This document shows, in pieces, positions 22,960-30,879 of a stretch of DNA of 33,220 nucleotides. The translations under genes and the position numbers were made by a program. The stretch lies in the NCBI GenBank assembly GCA_002471665.1, contig DKQK01000017.1, positions 40,670-73,889 of the forward strand, in the 5' to 3' direction. Each line of letters opens with the position of its first letter. Positions within the stretch are counted from its first letter, which is position 1. Source of the stretch: Gammaproteobacteria bacterium UBA7310 (lineage in GTDB: Bacteria; Pseudomonadota; Gammaproteobacteria; Pseudomonadales; Ketobacteraceae). The notes under the pieces were generated by a model. That model was not told the DNA's origin and searched no databases. It worked only from the letters and a program-made list of their open reading frames with translations.

Positions 22960-24662
22960 TGGCTAAAATTGATCGACGCGCCTATGGCGAAATGTTTGGC
23001 CCCACGGTGGGGGATCGGGTACGGCTTGGCGACACCGAGCTGTTTATTGAAATTGAGAAGGATTATGCCGTCTACGGTGACGAGGTGAAATTCGGCGGTG
23101 GCAAAGTAATCCGGGACGGCATGGGGCAGAGTCAGCGTCCGCGCAGTGAAGCCGTGGATACGGTGATCACCAACGTGGTGATTCTGGATTACTGGGGCAT
23201 TGTGAAAGCGGATGTGGGGCTGAAAGACGGCCGTATTGTGGGTATCGGCAAGGCCGGTAACCCCGATGTGCAGCAGGGGGTGACCATCGTTATCGGCCCG
23301 GGCACGGAAGTGATCGCCGGTGAGGGCCAGATTCTTACCGCCGGTGGCATTGATGCCCACATTCATTTCATCTGCCCCCAGCAGATTGAAGAAGCGTTGA
23401 TGTCGGGGATTACCACCATGATTGGCGGCGGCACCGGGCCTGCCACCGGCACCAATGCCACCACCTGTACACCCGGTGCCTGGCACATTGCGCAGATGCT
23501 GAAGGCCGCCGAAGGCCTGCCCATGAATCTGGGCTTTCTGGGTAAAGGCAACGGCTCCCAGCCGGAAGCACTGCAGGAACAGATTGTGGCGGGCGCAGTG
23601 GGCCTGAAGCTGCACGAGGATTGGGGGACCACACCGGCGGCCATTGATAATTGCCTGAATGTGTCGGAGCAATACGATGTGCAGGTGGCCATCCACACCG
23701 ATACCCTGAACGAATCCGGCTTTGTGGAAGACACCGTAGCTGCTTTCAAGGGCCGCACCATTCACACCTACCATACCGAGGGTGCGGGTGGCGGACACGC
23801 ACCGGACATTATCAAAGTGTGCGGTGAAGATAACGTGTTGCCGTCATCCACCAATCCAACCCGCCCTTACACGGTGAATACCATTGATGAACATCTGGAT
23901 ATGTTGATGGTGTGCCACCATCTTGATTCCGGTATTCCCGAAGATGTGGCATTTGCGGATTCGCGTATCCGCCGCGAGACCATCGCTGCCGAGGATATTC
24001 TCCATGACCTGGGCGCCTTCGCCATGATTTCCTCCGATTCCCAGGCCATGGGGCGTGTGGGCGAAGTGATCTGCCGCACCTGGCAGACGGCCCATAAAAT
24101 GAAACAGCAGCGGGGGCCCCTGGCGCCGGATTCGGATCGCAGTGATAACTTTCGCGCCAAGCGCTACATTGCCAAATACACCATCAATCCGGCCATTACC
24201 CACGGCATTGCCCATGAGGTGGGATCGGTGGAGGTGGGCAAATGGGCCGACCTGGTGTTGTGGAAACCGGCTTTTTTTGGTGTAAAACCGTCACTGATCA
24301 TCAAGGGTGGGGCGATCGCCGCGGCACCCATGGGCGATCCCAACGCCTCTATCCCCACACCGCAACCGGTGCATTACCGGATGATGTTTGGTGGTTTTGG
24401 TCGCGCTTTGCAGGATAACAACCTGACCTTTGTATCCCAGGCTGCCCTGGACAGTAATATTGATCAGACACTGGGATTAAGGCGCAAGCTGGTGGCGGTG
24501 AAGCAGTGTCGCAGCGTGAAGAAGTCCAGCCTGATTCTGAACGATTATCAGCCCACTATCACCGTGGATGCACAGACCTATGAAGTGCGGGCCGACGGGG
24601 TGCTGCTGACCTGCGAACCGGCCACGGAACTGCCCCTGGCACAACGCTACTTTTTGTTTTGA
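22959..24662 (+). CDS. ureC: Urease alpha (catalytic) subunit
   Basis: This is the catalytic urease subunit, hydrolysing urea to ammonia and carbamate. It has 567 residues. All active-site residues occur at the same numbers as in Klebsiella urease: nickel ligands H134 and H136 (DAHIHF), carbamylated K217 (GLKLHED), H246, H272 and D360; substrate residue H219; and the mobile flap with C319 and catalytic H320 (MVCHHLD). The fold is an amidohydrolase barrel. The start overlaps the ureB stop. Nothing suggests inactivation. Confidence 0.98.
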   Translation: MAKIDRRAYGEMFGPTVGDRVRLGDTELFIEIEKDYAVYGDEVKFGGGKVIRDGMGQSQRPRSEAVDTVITNVVILDYWGIVKADVGLKDGRIVGIGKAGNPDVQQGVTIVIGPGTEVIAGEGQILTAGGIDAHIHFICPQQIEEALMSGITTMIGGGTGPATGTNATTCTPGAWHIAQMLKAAEGLPMNLGFLGKGNGSQPEALQEQIVAGAVGLKLHEDWGTTPAAIDNCLNVSEQYDVQVAIHTDTLNESGFVEDTVAAFKGRTIHTYHTEGAGGGHAPDIIKVCGEDNVLPSSTNPTRPYTVNTIDEHLDMLMVCHHLDSGIPEDVAFADSRIRRETIAAEDILHDLGAFAMISSDSQAMGRVGEVICRTWQTAHKMKQQRGPLAPDSDRSDNFRAKRYIAKYTINPAITHGIAHEVGSVEVGKWADLVLWKPAFFGVKPSLIIKGGAIAAAPMGDPNASIPTPQPVHYRMMFGGFGRALQDNNLTFVSQAALDSNIDQTLGLRRKLVAVKQCRSVKKSSLILNDYQPTITVDAQTYEVRADGVLLTCEPATELPLAQRYFLF

Positions 24663-24681
24663 GTGTGAGTAACCTGAACTG

Positions 24682-25149
24682 ATGATCAAGGTAATCCAGT
24701 TTGCCGCCGCTACCGCGGCTGAAACACCGGCACAGCTTGTGGTGTGCCTGCCCTTTGATGAGCGCAAGAAAAGCCGCTTGAAAACCGCTGCCGAATCGGG
24801 GGAAGCCCTGGGCTTTATGTTACCCCGGGGGCACATCCTGCGGGATGGTACCCGCCTGCTGGATGAGCAGGGGCGCCTGATTGAAATCCGGGCCGCGGAG
24901 GAAACCGTCAGTACCGTGGGCAGTGACGACGTGCATCTGGTGATGCGCGCCGCCTATCATCTGGGTAATCGCCATGTTCCGCTGCAAATCGGTGATGGCT
25001 GGTTGCGTTACCAGCATGATCATGTGCTGGATGCCATGGTGAGTGGCCTGGGCCTGACGGTGACGGTGGAAGAGGCGCCGTTCGAGCCGGAAGACGGTGC
25101 CTACGCCGGTGGCCACGGTCATGGTCACGGACATCACCATGAACATTGA
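24682..25149 (+). CDS. ureE: UreE, urease nickel metallochaperone
   Basis: UreE is a dimeric cytoplasmic nickel-binding protein that hands nickel to the UreDFG complex. It has 155 residues. The N-terminal domain holds DERKKSRLKT and GFMLPRGHILRDG; the C-terminal metal domain contains the dimer-interface H in YHLGNRHVPLQI; and the tail is His-rich (GGHGHGHGHHHEH), a nickel store. It starts 19 nt after ureC with no clear ribosome site, so it may depend on coupling. Its 3' end overlaps the ureF start by 11 nt. Confidence 0.95.
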   Translation: MIKVIQFAAATAAETPAQLVVCLPFDERKKSRLKTAAESGEALGFMLPRGHILRDGTRLLDEQGRLIEIRAAEETVSTVGSDDVHLVMRAAYHLGNRHVPLQIGDGWLRYQHDHVLDAMVSGLGLTVTVEEAPFEPEDGAYAGGHGHGHGHHHEH

Positions 25150-25822
25150 CCATCTGCAGTTGGCGCAGCTGTTACAGCTCACCAGCCCCTCACTGCCCAT
25201 TGGTGGCTTTGCCTGGTCCCAGGGTACGGAAAGCGCCATCGATCAGGGGTGGCTGAAGGGTGAGGATGATTTCGGCGACTGGTTGCAGGGCATCCTGCAC
25301 ACCGGGTTTGTGGGCCAGGAGCTGCCGTTGCTGCGCAAACTGGTTGACGCCTGGCAGCAACAGGATCAGGCGCAAATAGAGTATTGGACCCGCTATTCCC
25401 TGGCGTTACGGGAAACCCGCGAGTTATACCAGGAAGACATTCAGATGGGCGCGGCACTGATGCGCCTGACGCGGGATCTGGAATACCCAGGTGCCCTGCA
25501 ATGGCAAAGTTGGCAGCACAAACAGGTGAGTTACCTCACCGCGTTTGCCATGGTGGCGGTAGCAAACAATATTCCGTTTGATGCTGCGGCCACCGGCCTG
25601 CTATGGAGCTGGCTGGAAAACCAGATTGCGGCGGCCTTGAAAACCTTTCCCATGGGGCAAACCGCCGGGCAACGGATTTTTCAACGGCTGGTGCACGCTG
25701 TACCGGATTGGATCGAGCAATCGAAGCAGGTGGCCGACGACCACATCGGGTTGTCTCTGCCCGGGGTGGTGTTGGCCAGCATGCAGCACGAACGCCAATA
25801 CAGCCGCCTGTTCCGATCCTGA
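25139..25822 (+). CDS. ureF: UreF, urease accessory protein
   Basis: UreF bridges UreD and the GTPase UreG during nickel insertion. It has 227 residues from ATG 25139 (MNIDHLQLAQLLQL), inside the His-rich tail of ureE. A longer reading from 25097 runs through the ureE tail and is not supported. The all-helical fold carries the family segments SPSLPIGGFAWSQG and ETRELYQEDIQMG. ureG normally comes next, but the following gene is a NYN-domain protein 8 nt away. Confidence 0.94.
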   Translation: MNIDHLQLAQLLQLTSPSLPIGGFAWSQGTESAIDQGWLKGEDDFGDWLQGILHTGFVGQELPLLRKLVDAWQQQDQAQIEYWTRYSLALRETRELYQEDIQMGAALMRLTRDLEYPGALQWQSWQHKQVSYLTAFAMVAVANNIPFDAAATGLLWSWLENQIAAALKTFPMGQTAGQRIFQRLVHAVPDWIEQSKQVADDHIGLSLPGVVLASMQHERQYSRLFRS

Positions 25823-25830
25823 GGATCTCC

Positions 25831-26307
25831 ATGCAAAAAGTCGCTCTCTTCGTGGACGTGCAAAATGTGTATTACACGTCCCGGCAAGCCTTTAACCGGA
25901 ATTTTGATTACAACGCCTTTTGGGCCCGTGCCACCGGCGGTCGGCAGGTGGTGGCGGCTTATGCCTACGCTATCGATCGCGGCGATCAGAAGCAGCGGGC
26001 GTTTCAGAATATTCTGCGGGCGATTGGCTTTACGGTGAAACTGAAGCCCTTTATCAGTCGCGCCGACGGCTCCGCCAAGGGAGACTGGGACGTGGGCATT
26101 ACCATTGATGCGCTGGAAACAACCGTGGAGGCCGATGTGGTGGTGCTGGTGTCGGGGGACGGCGATTTCGATTTACTGGTCAACAAACTGCGGGTGGATA
26201 AAGGCAAGCGGGTGGAGGTGTACGGTGTTGCAGCCTTGACGGCGGCGTCGTTAAAGCAGGCCGCCAGTGAGTTCATCGCCATCGAGGCGGATTTGTTGCT
26301 GGGGTAA
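25831..26307 (+). CDS. NYN-domain (LabA/DUF88-like) putative ribonuclease
   Basis: The protein has 158 residues from ATG 25831, with GAGGA 5 nt upstream. A longer frame begins inside ureF and is rejected. It has a single PIN-like NYN domain: the first strand ALFVDVQNVYY gives D9 and N12, KGDWDVG gives D85/D87, and VLVSGDGDFD gives D110 and D112, the acidic cluster expected to bind Mg2+ and cleave RNA. LabA-like proteins of this size are widespread and their targets are mostly unknown. It lies 8 nt after ureF, where ureG is usual, so it is probably co-transcribed with urease genes. It is not a GTPase (no P-loop) and cannot replace UreG. Confidence 0.85.
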   Translation: MQKVALFVDVQNVYYTSRQAFNRNFDYNAFWARATGGRQVVAAYAYAIDRGDQKQRAFQNILRAIGFTVKLKPFISRADGSAKGDWDVGITIDALETTVEADVVVLVSGDGDFDLLVNKLRVDKGKRVEVYGVAALTAASLKQAASEFIAIEADLLLG

Positions 26308-26316
26308 TAATCCCTG

Positions 26317-26910
26317 CTAACGGCTCTGGTATGTGGCTGAGTGGGCTGCGTCACCGGCACCGGTGAGTTTCTCCAGCAACAGGGGTTTCACCTGTGCCAC
26401 CCAGGCCTTTAGGCGCTCGTCGGTGTGCATGCCCTGGGTGCGCTGATCGATCACCAGGCCCACAAAGCGCCCGTTCACCACCGAGGCTGAATGCTCGAAG
26501 CGGTAACCGTCGGTTGCCCAATCGCCCACCATTTCTGCTCCCAGATTCTGGAACACCTGGTACAGTGCCATCAGCGAACTGGCGAAACGCTCAGCGTAAC
26601 GCTCCTGAGCACCCAACCCGAAAAACGCGATGCGTTTTCCACTCAGGTCCGGTTGCCCCAACTGCTGTAGAAATTCTTCCCAGTTGCGCTCCAGGCAGCC
26701 GGCACTCAAGCCCGGAATGTCACCCACCCCATAGCTGGGTGTGCCCAGAATCAGCGCCTCATATTGCAGCAGATCCTGGGGTTGAACGCGATTGACGTTA
26801 ACCGGTTTGGCCGCAATCTCATCCCCCAGCAATTTATAGATTTTTTTGGCGATGAGTCGTGTGGTACCGGTTTCTGTGCCGAAGAATAGTCCGATTTTGG
26901 GGTTGCTCAT
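26317..26910 (-). CDS. Flavodoxin (long-chain)
   Basis: This is a cytoplasmic FMN-binding electron carrier of 197 residues. The phosphate-binding loop is GTETGTTR near the N terminus, and the FMN ring loops are GTPSYGVGDIPGL and GLGAQERYAERFASSLMALY. A stretch after GDWATDGYRFEHSASV fits the long-chain class, which replaces ferredoxin in radical SAM or nitrogenase-type reactions. It is the downstream partner of the rhodanese-ankyrin gene (21 nt gap) and converges on the NYN gene. No nif gene is in the window, so I give no nifF name. One possible use is to reduce radical SAM enzymes such as NirJ, which is a guess. Confidence 0.92.
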   Translation of the reverse strand: MSNPKIGLFFGTETGTTRLIAKKIYKLLGDEIAAKPVNVNRVQPQDLLQYEALILGTPSYGVGDIPGLSAGCLERNWEEFLQQLGQPDLSGKRIAFFGLGAQERYAERFASSLMALYQVFQNLGAEMVGDWATDGYRFEHSASVVNGRFVGLVIDQRTQGMHTDERLKAWVAQVKPLLLEKLTGAGDAAHSATYQSR

Positions 26911-26931
26911 GTACTGCTCCGGGTGCGCTTT

Positions 26932-27615
26932 TCAAGCGTTGGTCAACTGGGCTTGCAGAAAGCGCAGAATGTCGATGTTGGCGGCCAGATCCAGGGCGCT
27001 GAAATCGTCCTGATTCTTCAGGTCGAGATCGGCACCGGCGGCCACCAGTTGGCGTACCGCATCTGTTTTGCCCGCCGAGGCGGCGTACATCAATACGGTC
27101 ACCCCGTCCGGGTTCTGGTGATCCATGTTGGCACCGGCTTCCAGCAGGCGTGCAATGACGGGTTGTTGATTGGCGTAACAGGCGGCCCACAATGCAGTAT
27201 TTCCGGAGGCATCCGTGGCTTCCAGGTTGGCGCCGGCGGCAATCAGCTGATTCAGCATACCCATATCACCGGAGCGCGCCGCCTGTATCAGCGAGGAGGC
27301 GTTGTGGCTTGCTTCCTGCAGTTTTTTCCAGGAGGTGAAGCCCCCTTGCAAGCTGTAGCAACGCTTGAAGCCGGCACGACCCAGCAGGCCGGCCATGTCC
27401 TTGCTGCTGTTACCCTGGTAGCAGTACACCAATACCGGGCGCTCAAACTGACCGGCACTGATCAAATGATCGGTGAGTTGGTCATGGCCGCGCATGGCGC
27501 CGTCAATATGCTGTTCCTTGTAGGAGTGCGGATCCCGCATATCGATGATAATGGGGTTCTCCACCATGACAATGGATTGCGCCTGCAGCGCACTGACTTC
27601 ACTGAAATACGACAT
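26932..27615 (-). CDS. Rhodanese-ankyrin fusion protein
   Basis: This is a cytoplasmic protein of 227 residues with two parts. Residues 1-100 form a single-domain rhodanese with the active-site loop C65-YQGNSS (PVLVYCYQGNSSKDMA) and IIIDMRDPHSY at the start, so sulfur transfer is plausible. Residues 105-225 form about four ankyrin repeats (for example GNTALWAACYANQQPVIARLL and GVTVLMYAASAGKTDAVRQL) for protein binding. The gene precedes flavodoxin on the same strand with 21 nt between. Fusion of rhodanese to ankyrin repeats is uncommon; the pair may act together in sulfur or iron-sulfur handling, which is inference. Confidence 0.88.
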   Translation of the reverse strand: MSYFSEVSALQAQSIVMVENPIIIDMRDPHSYKEQHIDGAMRGHDQLTDHLISAGQFERPVLVYCYQGNSSKDMAGLLGRAGFKRCYSLQGGFTSWKKLQEASHNASSLIQAARSGDMGMLNQLIAAGANLEATDASGNTALWAACYANQQPVIARLLEAGANMDHQNPDGVTVLMYAASAGKTDAVRQLVAAGADLDLKNQDDFSALDLAANIDILRFLQAQLTNA

Positions 27616-27750
27616 GATACGGATTCCTTCAACGGCACGGCAGTGGTGATTGCAGGATCCGGTCCAGTCTGTGGCGGCAGGTTAAGTCGCTGTTATGTGA
27701 GGCTATTTCCTTATTGCTGCGGGGGCTTGTCAACACTATTGTGGTTATCT

Positions 27751-27777
27751 TGTTGCAGCATTGTCTGTTTTGCAACA
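27751..27777. promoter_or_regulatory. Inverted repeat around a predicted -35 (operator-like)
   Basis: TGTTGCA (27751-27757) and TGCAACA (27771-27777) form a perfect 7-bp inverted repeat. They flank TTGTCT (27761-27766), a plausible -35 that stands 16 nt before TATGAT (27783-27788). This would serve the oxidoreductase gene at 27833. A repressor binding here would block the promoter; the regulator is unknown. Confidence 0.45.
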
Positions 27778-27832
27778 GGCTGTATGATGTTATAGGTCAC
27801 TCAATGCAACCCGACAGCGGCAAGGATTCCTC

Positions 27833-28825
27833 ATGCACTACAAAGCGATTAAATTAATAAAACGCCCTGGCCTGAACATCACACCGGATGTGTTTGATGT
27901 GGTCACCGAAGAAACCCCCGAGCTGAACGAGGGGCAGGTCCTGATTAAACAGACGGCCATGTCGCTGGACCCGGCAATGAAAGGTTGGATGTCGCCTGAT
28001 ACGGAAAGTTATATCCCGCCGGTGGAGCTGGGCAGCACCATGCGTTCCACCGGGGTGGGGGAAGTGGTGGGCTCCCTGAACGACAATATTCCGGTGGGCA
28101 CCCGTCTGATGGGGATGACCGGCTGGGCCGAGTATCTGGTGTCCGATGGCCGTGGCATGCAGGTGGTGCCCGACTCCATCAGCGATGAAGCGGTATTGTG
28201 CGTGTTGTCACTACCCGGTATGACCGCCTACCACGGGTTGATGAACGTGGGCAAACCCAAGGCCGGTGAAACCCTGTTTGTCACCGGTGCAGCCGGTTCA
28301 GTGGGGGTGATCGTCGGCCAGATTGCCAAGGCGGAAGGCCTGCGTGTGGTGGGCTGTGCCGGTTCCGACGAAAAATGCCGGTGGCTGGAATCGGAGCTGG
28401 GCTTTGATCAGGCCATCAATTATCACAGTGACAATTTGAGCGCAGAGCTGGCCGCCGCCATGCCGGACGGCATTGATGTGTTTTTCGAAAACACCGGTGG
28501 CCCGGTGCAACTGCTGGCCTATGAGCGCATGAATACCTTTGGCCGTATTGTAGTGTGCGGCCTGATTGCAGATTACAGTAGCGCGCAACCGGCCCCCGGC
28601 CCCAGCTGGCTGCGCATGATCAAGAAACGGTTGACCATTCAGGGTTTTGCCATGCCGGACCATTGGGATAAGAGCGCGGAGCTGGTGAAGGCGGTGTCCA
28701 CCTATTTGATGAAAGGCCAAATCCAGTACAAGGCTCACACCCTGCAGGGGCTGGAGAGTGCAATAGAGGGCGTTAATCTGTTGTTCACCGGCGGCAACAT
28801 GGGCAAATTGATGGTAAAACTTTAG
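27833..28825 (+). CDS. NADP-dependent oxidoreductase (CurA-like, zinc-free MDR family)
   Basis: This is a medium-chain reductase of 330 residues, of the zinc-independent group that includes curcumin reductase CurA and leukotriene B4 12-hydroxydehydrogenase. These enzymes reduce alpha,beta-unsaturated ketones or aldehydes with NADPH. Visible motifs are SLDPAMKGWM near the N terminus, GVGEVV, PGMTAYHGL, the nucleotide-binding VTGAAGSVGVIVGQ, and FENTGG. No catalytic zinc ligands are present. AAGGAT lies 6 nt before the ATG. It stands alone under its own predicted promoter, with a DUF1348 gene 61 nt downstream. The substrate cannot be read from the sequence. Confidence 0.9.
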   Translation: MHYKAIKLIKRPGLNITPDVFDVVTEETPELNEGQVLIKQTAMSLDPAMKGWMSPDTESYIPPVELGSTMRSTGVGEVVGSLNDNIPVGTRLMGMTGWAEYLVSDGRGMQVVPDSISDEAVLCVLSLPGMTAYHGLMNVGKPKAGETLFVTGAAGSVGVIVGQIAKAEGLRVVGCAGSDEKCRWLESELGFDQAINYHSDNLSAELAAAMPDGIDVFFENTGGPVQLLAYERMNTFGRIVVCGLIADYSSAQPAPGPSWLRMIKKRLTIQGFAMPDHWDKSAELVKAVSTYLMKGQIQYKAHTLQGLESAIEGVNLLFTGGNMGKLMVKL

Positions 28826-28886
28826 CATCGCAACGTAATCCGGTTTTTGTGAAATCCAATCTTCAATGACCAATAGAGGAAGCGAC

Positions 28887-29366
28887 ATGACCACCGTAAG
28901 CAGTAGTCGGCCACCGTTACCCCCCTTTACCGCAGAAACTGCCCGTCAAAAAGTGCGCATGGCGGAGAACGCCTGGAATGGACGTGATCCTGAAAAAGTG
29001 GCGCTGGCCTACACCGAAGACAGTCGCTGGCGCAACCGCTCGGAATTTCCGCAGGGGCGCGATCAGATTGTGGCTTTCCTGCAGCGTAAATGGCAAAAAG
29101 AGCAGGATTACCGATTGATCAAGGAACTGTGGGCATTCGGCGACAACCGCATTGCGGTGCGCTTTGCCTATGAGTGGCATGATGGGGCCGGGCAGTGGTA
29201 CCGCAGTTATGGTAATGAAAACTGGGAGTTCAGCGCGGAAGGCTTGATGCAGGTACGCCATGCCAGCATCAATGATCTGGCGATCAGTGAGGAGGAGCGT
29301 TTGTTTCATTGGCCATCCGGGCCCAGGCCAGATGATCACCCGGGACTGATTGAGCTGGGCCTGTAG
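28887..29366 (+). CDS. DUF1348 / NTF2-like protein
   Basis: The protein has 159 residues from ATG 28887, with AGAGGAA 5 nt upstream; a start 7 codons earlier is possible but has no such site. It is a SnoaL/NTF2-like fold of the DUF1348 family, recognised from RMAENAWNGRDPEKVALAYTED, WRNRSEFPQGRDQI, and the RFAYEWHDGAGQWYRSYGNENWEF block, with the family's PDDHPGL tail. These cone-shaped folds bind small hydrophobic ligands; the role is unknown. It may form a unit with the upstream oxidoreductase. Confidence 0.88.
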   Translation: MTTVSSSRPPLPPFTAETARQKVRMAENAWNGRDPEKVALAYTEDSRWRNRSEFPQGRDQIVAFLQRKWQKEQDYRLIKELWAFGDNRIAVRFAYEWHDGAGQWYRSYGNENWEFSAEGLMQVRHASINDLAISEEERLFHWPSGPRPDDHPGLIELGL

Positions 29367-29369
29367 TTT

Positions 29370-30614
29370 TTATTCCCCGGAAGGGGCGCGCTTGTCCGCC
29401 AGTGAGCAGAAGAACGCCGTGTACTGCTGATAGCCACCGGGAAACACAAAGTTCAGGTGCAGCGGGTCATCGGCATCTGTAATACCGGCAGCGGCCTGCC
29501 AGGGATCGCTGGCCAGCCGGCGCGGGTCGATGGCGGGCCGCGTCAGTTCGCCGCCGCTGCTGTCCACAAACAGAACGGCGTTATCGGATTGAAAGGCTTC
29601 CCCCAGCGCCTGTACCAGGCTCAGGAAACCCCGGTCACTGCCGCCCCGTAAGCGGGTGGCGGGGTGTTGCGGGTCCGGCTGAGAGGTGAGCGTGTCGCCC
29701 ACCCCCACCACACGGGGCATCAACGCCGGATCAAAGTGATCACGGGCCAGTTGCAGCAGGGCTGAGTGATCGCGCGGAGCCTGGCGGGCATTGAAGTCCG
29801 CCCCCAGCGGGTAGTGGCCGCTGATACGGTGGTAAAAGCGGTTCAGAATCACCAGCACCCCCACTTCTTTCACCGCCCCTTTGAGCATGAACTGGAAATC
29901 GGTGGTACCCAGGTCAGCAGATGTTGCCCATTTAACCCGTTCACCATCCGGGCCTTGACCCAGATTGGGGGCGTAGTGAATAAAGAAGGAATCCGCCAAG
30001 CCCTGCTGTTCCGCCTCCGTCAGCGCTGCCATCAGAATGCTTTGGGTGGCCTCCTGCAGCCGCCTGATTCGGTCGCTGTCCTGCTGCAATGCTGAGAAAC
30101 AACTATTGATATTAATGGTGGGTGAGACCGGGTTATCCAGGATTGCCGCATCCAGAATGGCCGTCACATCGGATGCTGCCAGGTCAAAGGGCGCAGAACT
30201 CAGGGTGGCCTGCAGTGCTGTCCGGAAACGCGCCGCCAGTGAAAGCAGAAAATCCAGTTCCGCCTGCGACACACCGGGGTGATTCACCGAACCGAAATGA
30301 TCCTGCCACTGTACACCGCCGGCCGCCAGACCGGGCAGGTATTGCCCATGGCCGGATTGTTGTAACGCTTTATCGACCAAATGATTGATACCGCGACGGC
30401 CGATGTGTTCACCATTGGTGAGCACATAGAACTCTGGTGTGAGGGCGTGTGCGGCGCGCAGATAGTCCGGGGACAGGCGCCGCGTCAATGGATCGTTCAC
30501 CAGGGGCATGCACACACCGTCCAGATCCTGAATCAGCAACAGGTTATCGGTGTGGGCCAGTGTTTCCAGTAATGCAGTGTAATCGGTGGAAAACTTCTGT
30601 TGGCACAACAACAT
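29370..30614 (-). CDS. Glucosylglycerol-3-phosphatase-like protein
   Basis: This HAD-type phosphatase has 414 residues, near the length of cyanobacterial StpA, and removes phosphate from glucosylglycerol phosphate to make the compatible solute glucosylglycerol. The catalytic motif is DLDGVCMPLVNDPL (nucleophile and general acid in DLD, about residue 30). Further support comes from the FYVLTNGEH segment, the GDTL and GSDRGFLSL motif, and the C-terminal FPGGYQQYTAFF. It acts in the cytoplasm in salt adaptation. The synthase GgpS is not beside it here, unlike in some bacteria. A general HAD phosphatase of another specificity cannot be excluded. Confidence 0.78.
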   Translation of the reverse strand: MLLCQQKFSTDYTALLETLAHTDNLLLIQDLDGVCMPLVNDPLTRRLSPDYLRAAHALTPEFYVLTNGEHIGRRGINHLVDKALQQSGHGQYLPGLAAGGVQWQDHFGSVNHPGVSQAELDFLLSLAARFRTALQATLSSAPFDLAASDVTAILDAAILDNPVSPTININSCFSALQQDSDRIRRLQEATQSILMAALTEAEQQGLADSFFIHYAPNLGQGPDGERVKWATSADLGTTDFQFMLKGAVKEVGVLVILNRFYHRISGHYPLGADFNARQAPRDHSALLQLARDHFDPALMPRVVGVGDTLTSQPDPQHPATRLRGGSDRGFLSLVQALGEAFQSDNAVLFVDSSGGELTRPAIDPRRLASDPWQAAAGITDADDPLHLNFVFPGGYQQYTAFFCSLADKRAPSGE

Positions 30615-30879
30615 GGGGTGAAGATCCTTGCTTGCGGTGAGTGATCGAATGCCTGTTCACGGGCCCTAGCATAGCGTAATTCAGTGAGTATGTTGAATGG
30701 CCGCGGGCAAGCTCCACGGGTTTGATGGCCCAGCGCTGAGCAAGAAGATGATCGATTGGACAAATGAGTGCTGCGTGTTTCGTCTATACGCTGGTAAAGC
30801 GCTGTACGTAAGCTTGTTACTGTACATGCTGTATTCGTACTAAAACAAAAACAAACTTACAGTGTAAACAGGTCTTGCC
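30615..30879. other. Divergent intergenic region, no gene found
   Basis: These 265 bp lie between the starts of the phosphatase (minus) and the lipase (plus). The lipase side is AT-richer (CTAAAACAAAAACAAAC near 30840). TTGTTA (30814-30819) with TACTAA (30838-30843) is a poor promoter match. I see no convincing operator, RNA gene or repeat. Confidence 0.4.

Noticed and set aside
22902..23798. 298-codon minus-strand frame opposite ureC
   Set aside because: It is the complement of the strongly conserved urease alpha subunit; the translation shows no domain.
25603..25830. Upstream extension of the NYN protein
   Set aside because: It runs out of frame through ureF coding sequence; ATG 25831 has GAGGA at 5 nt.
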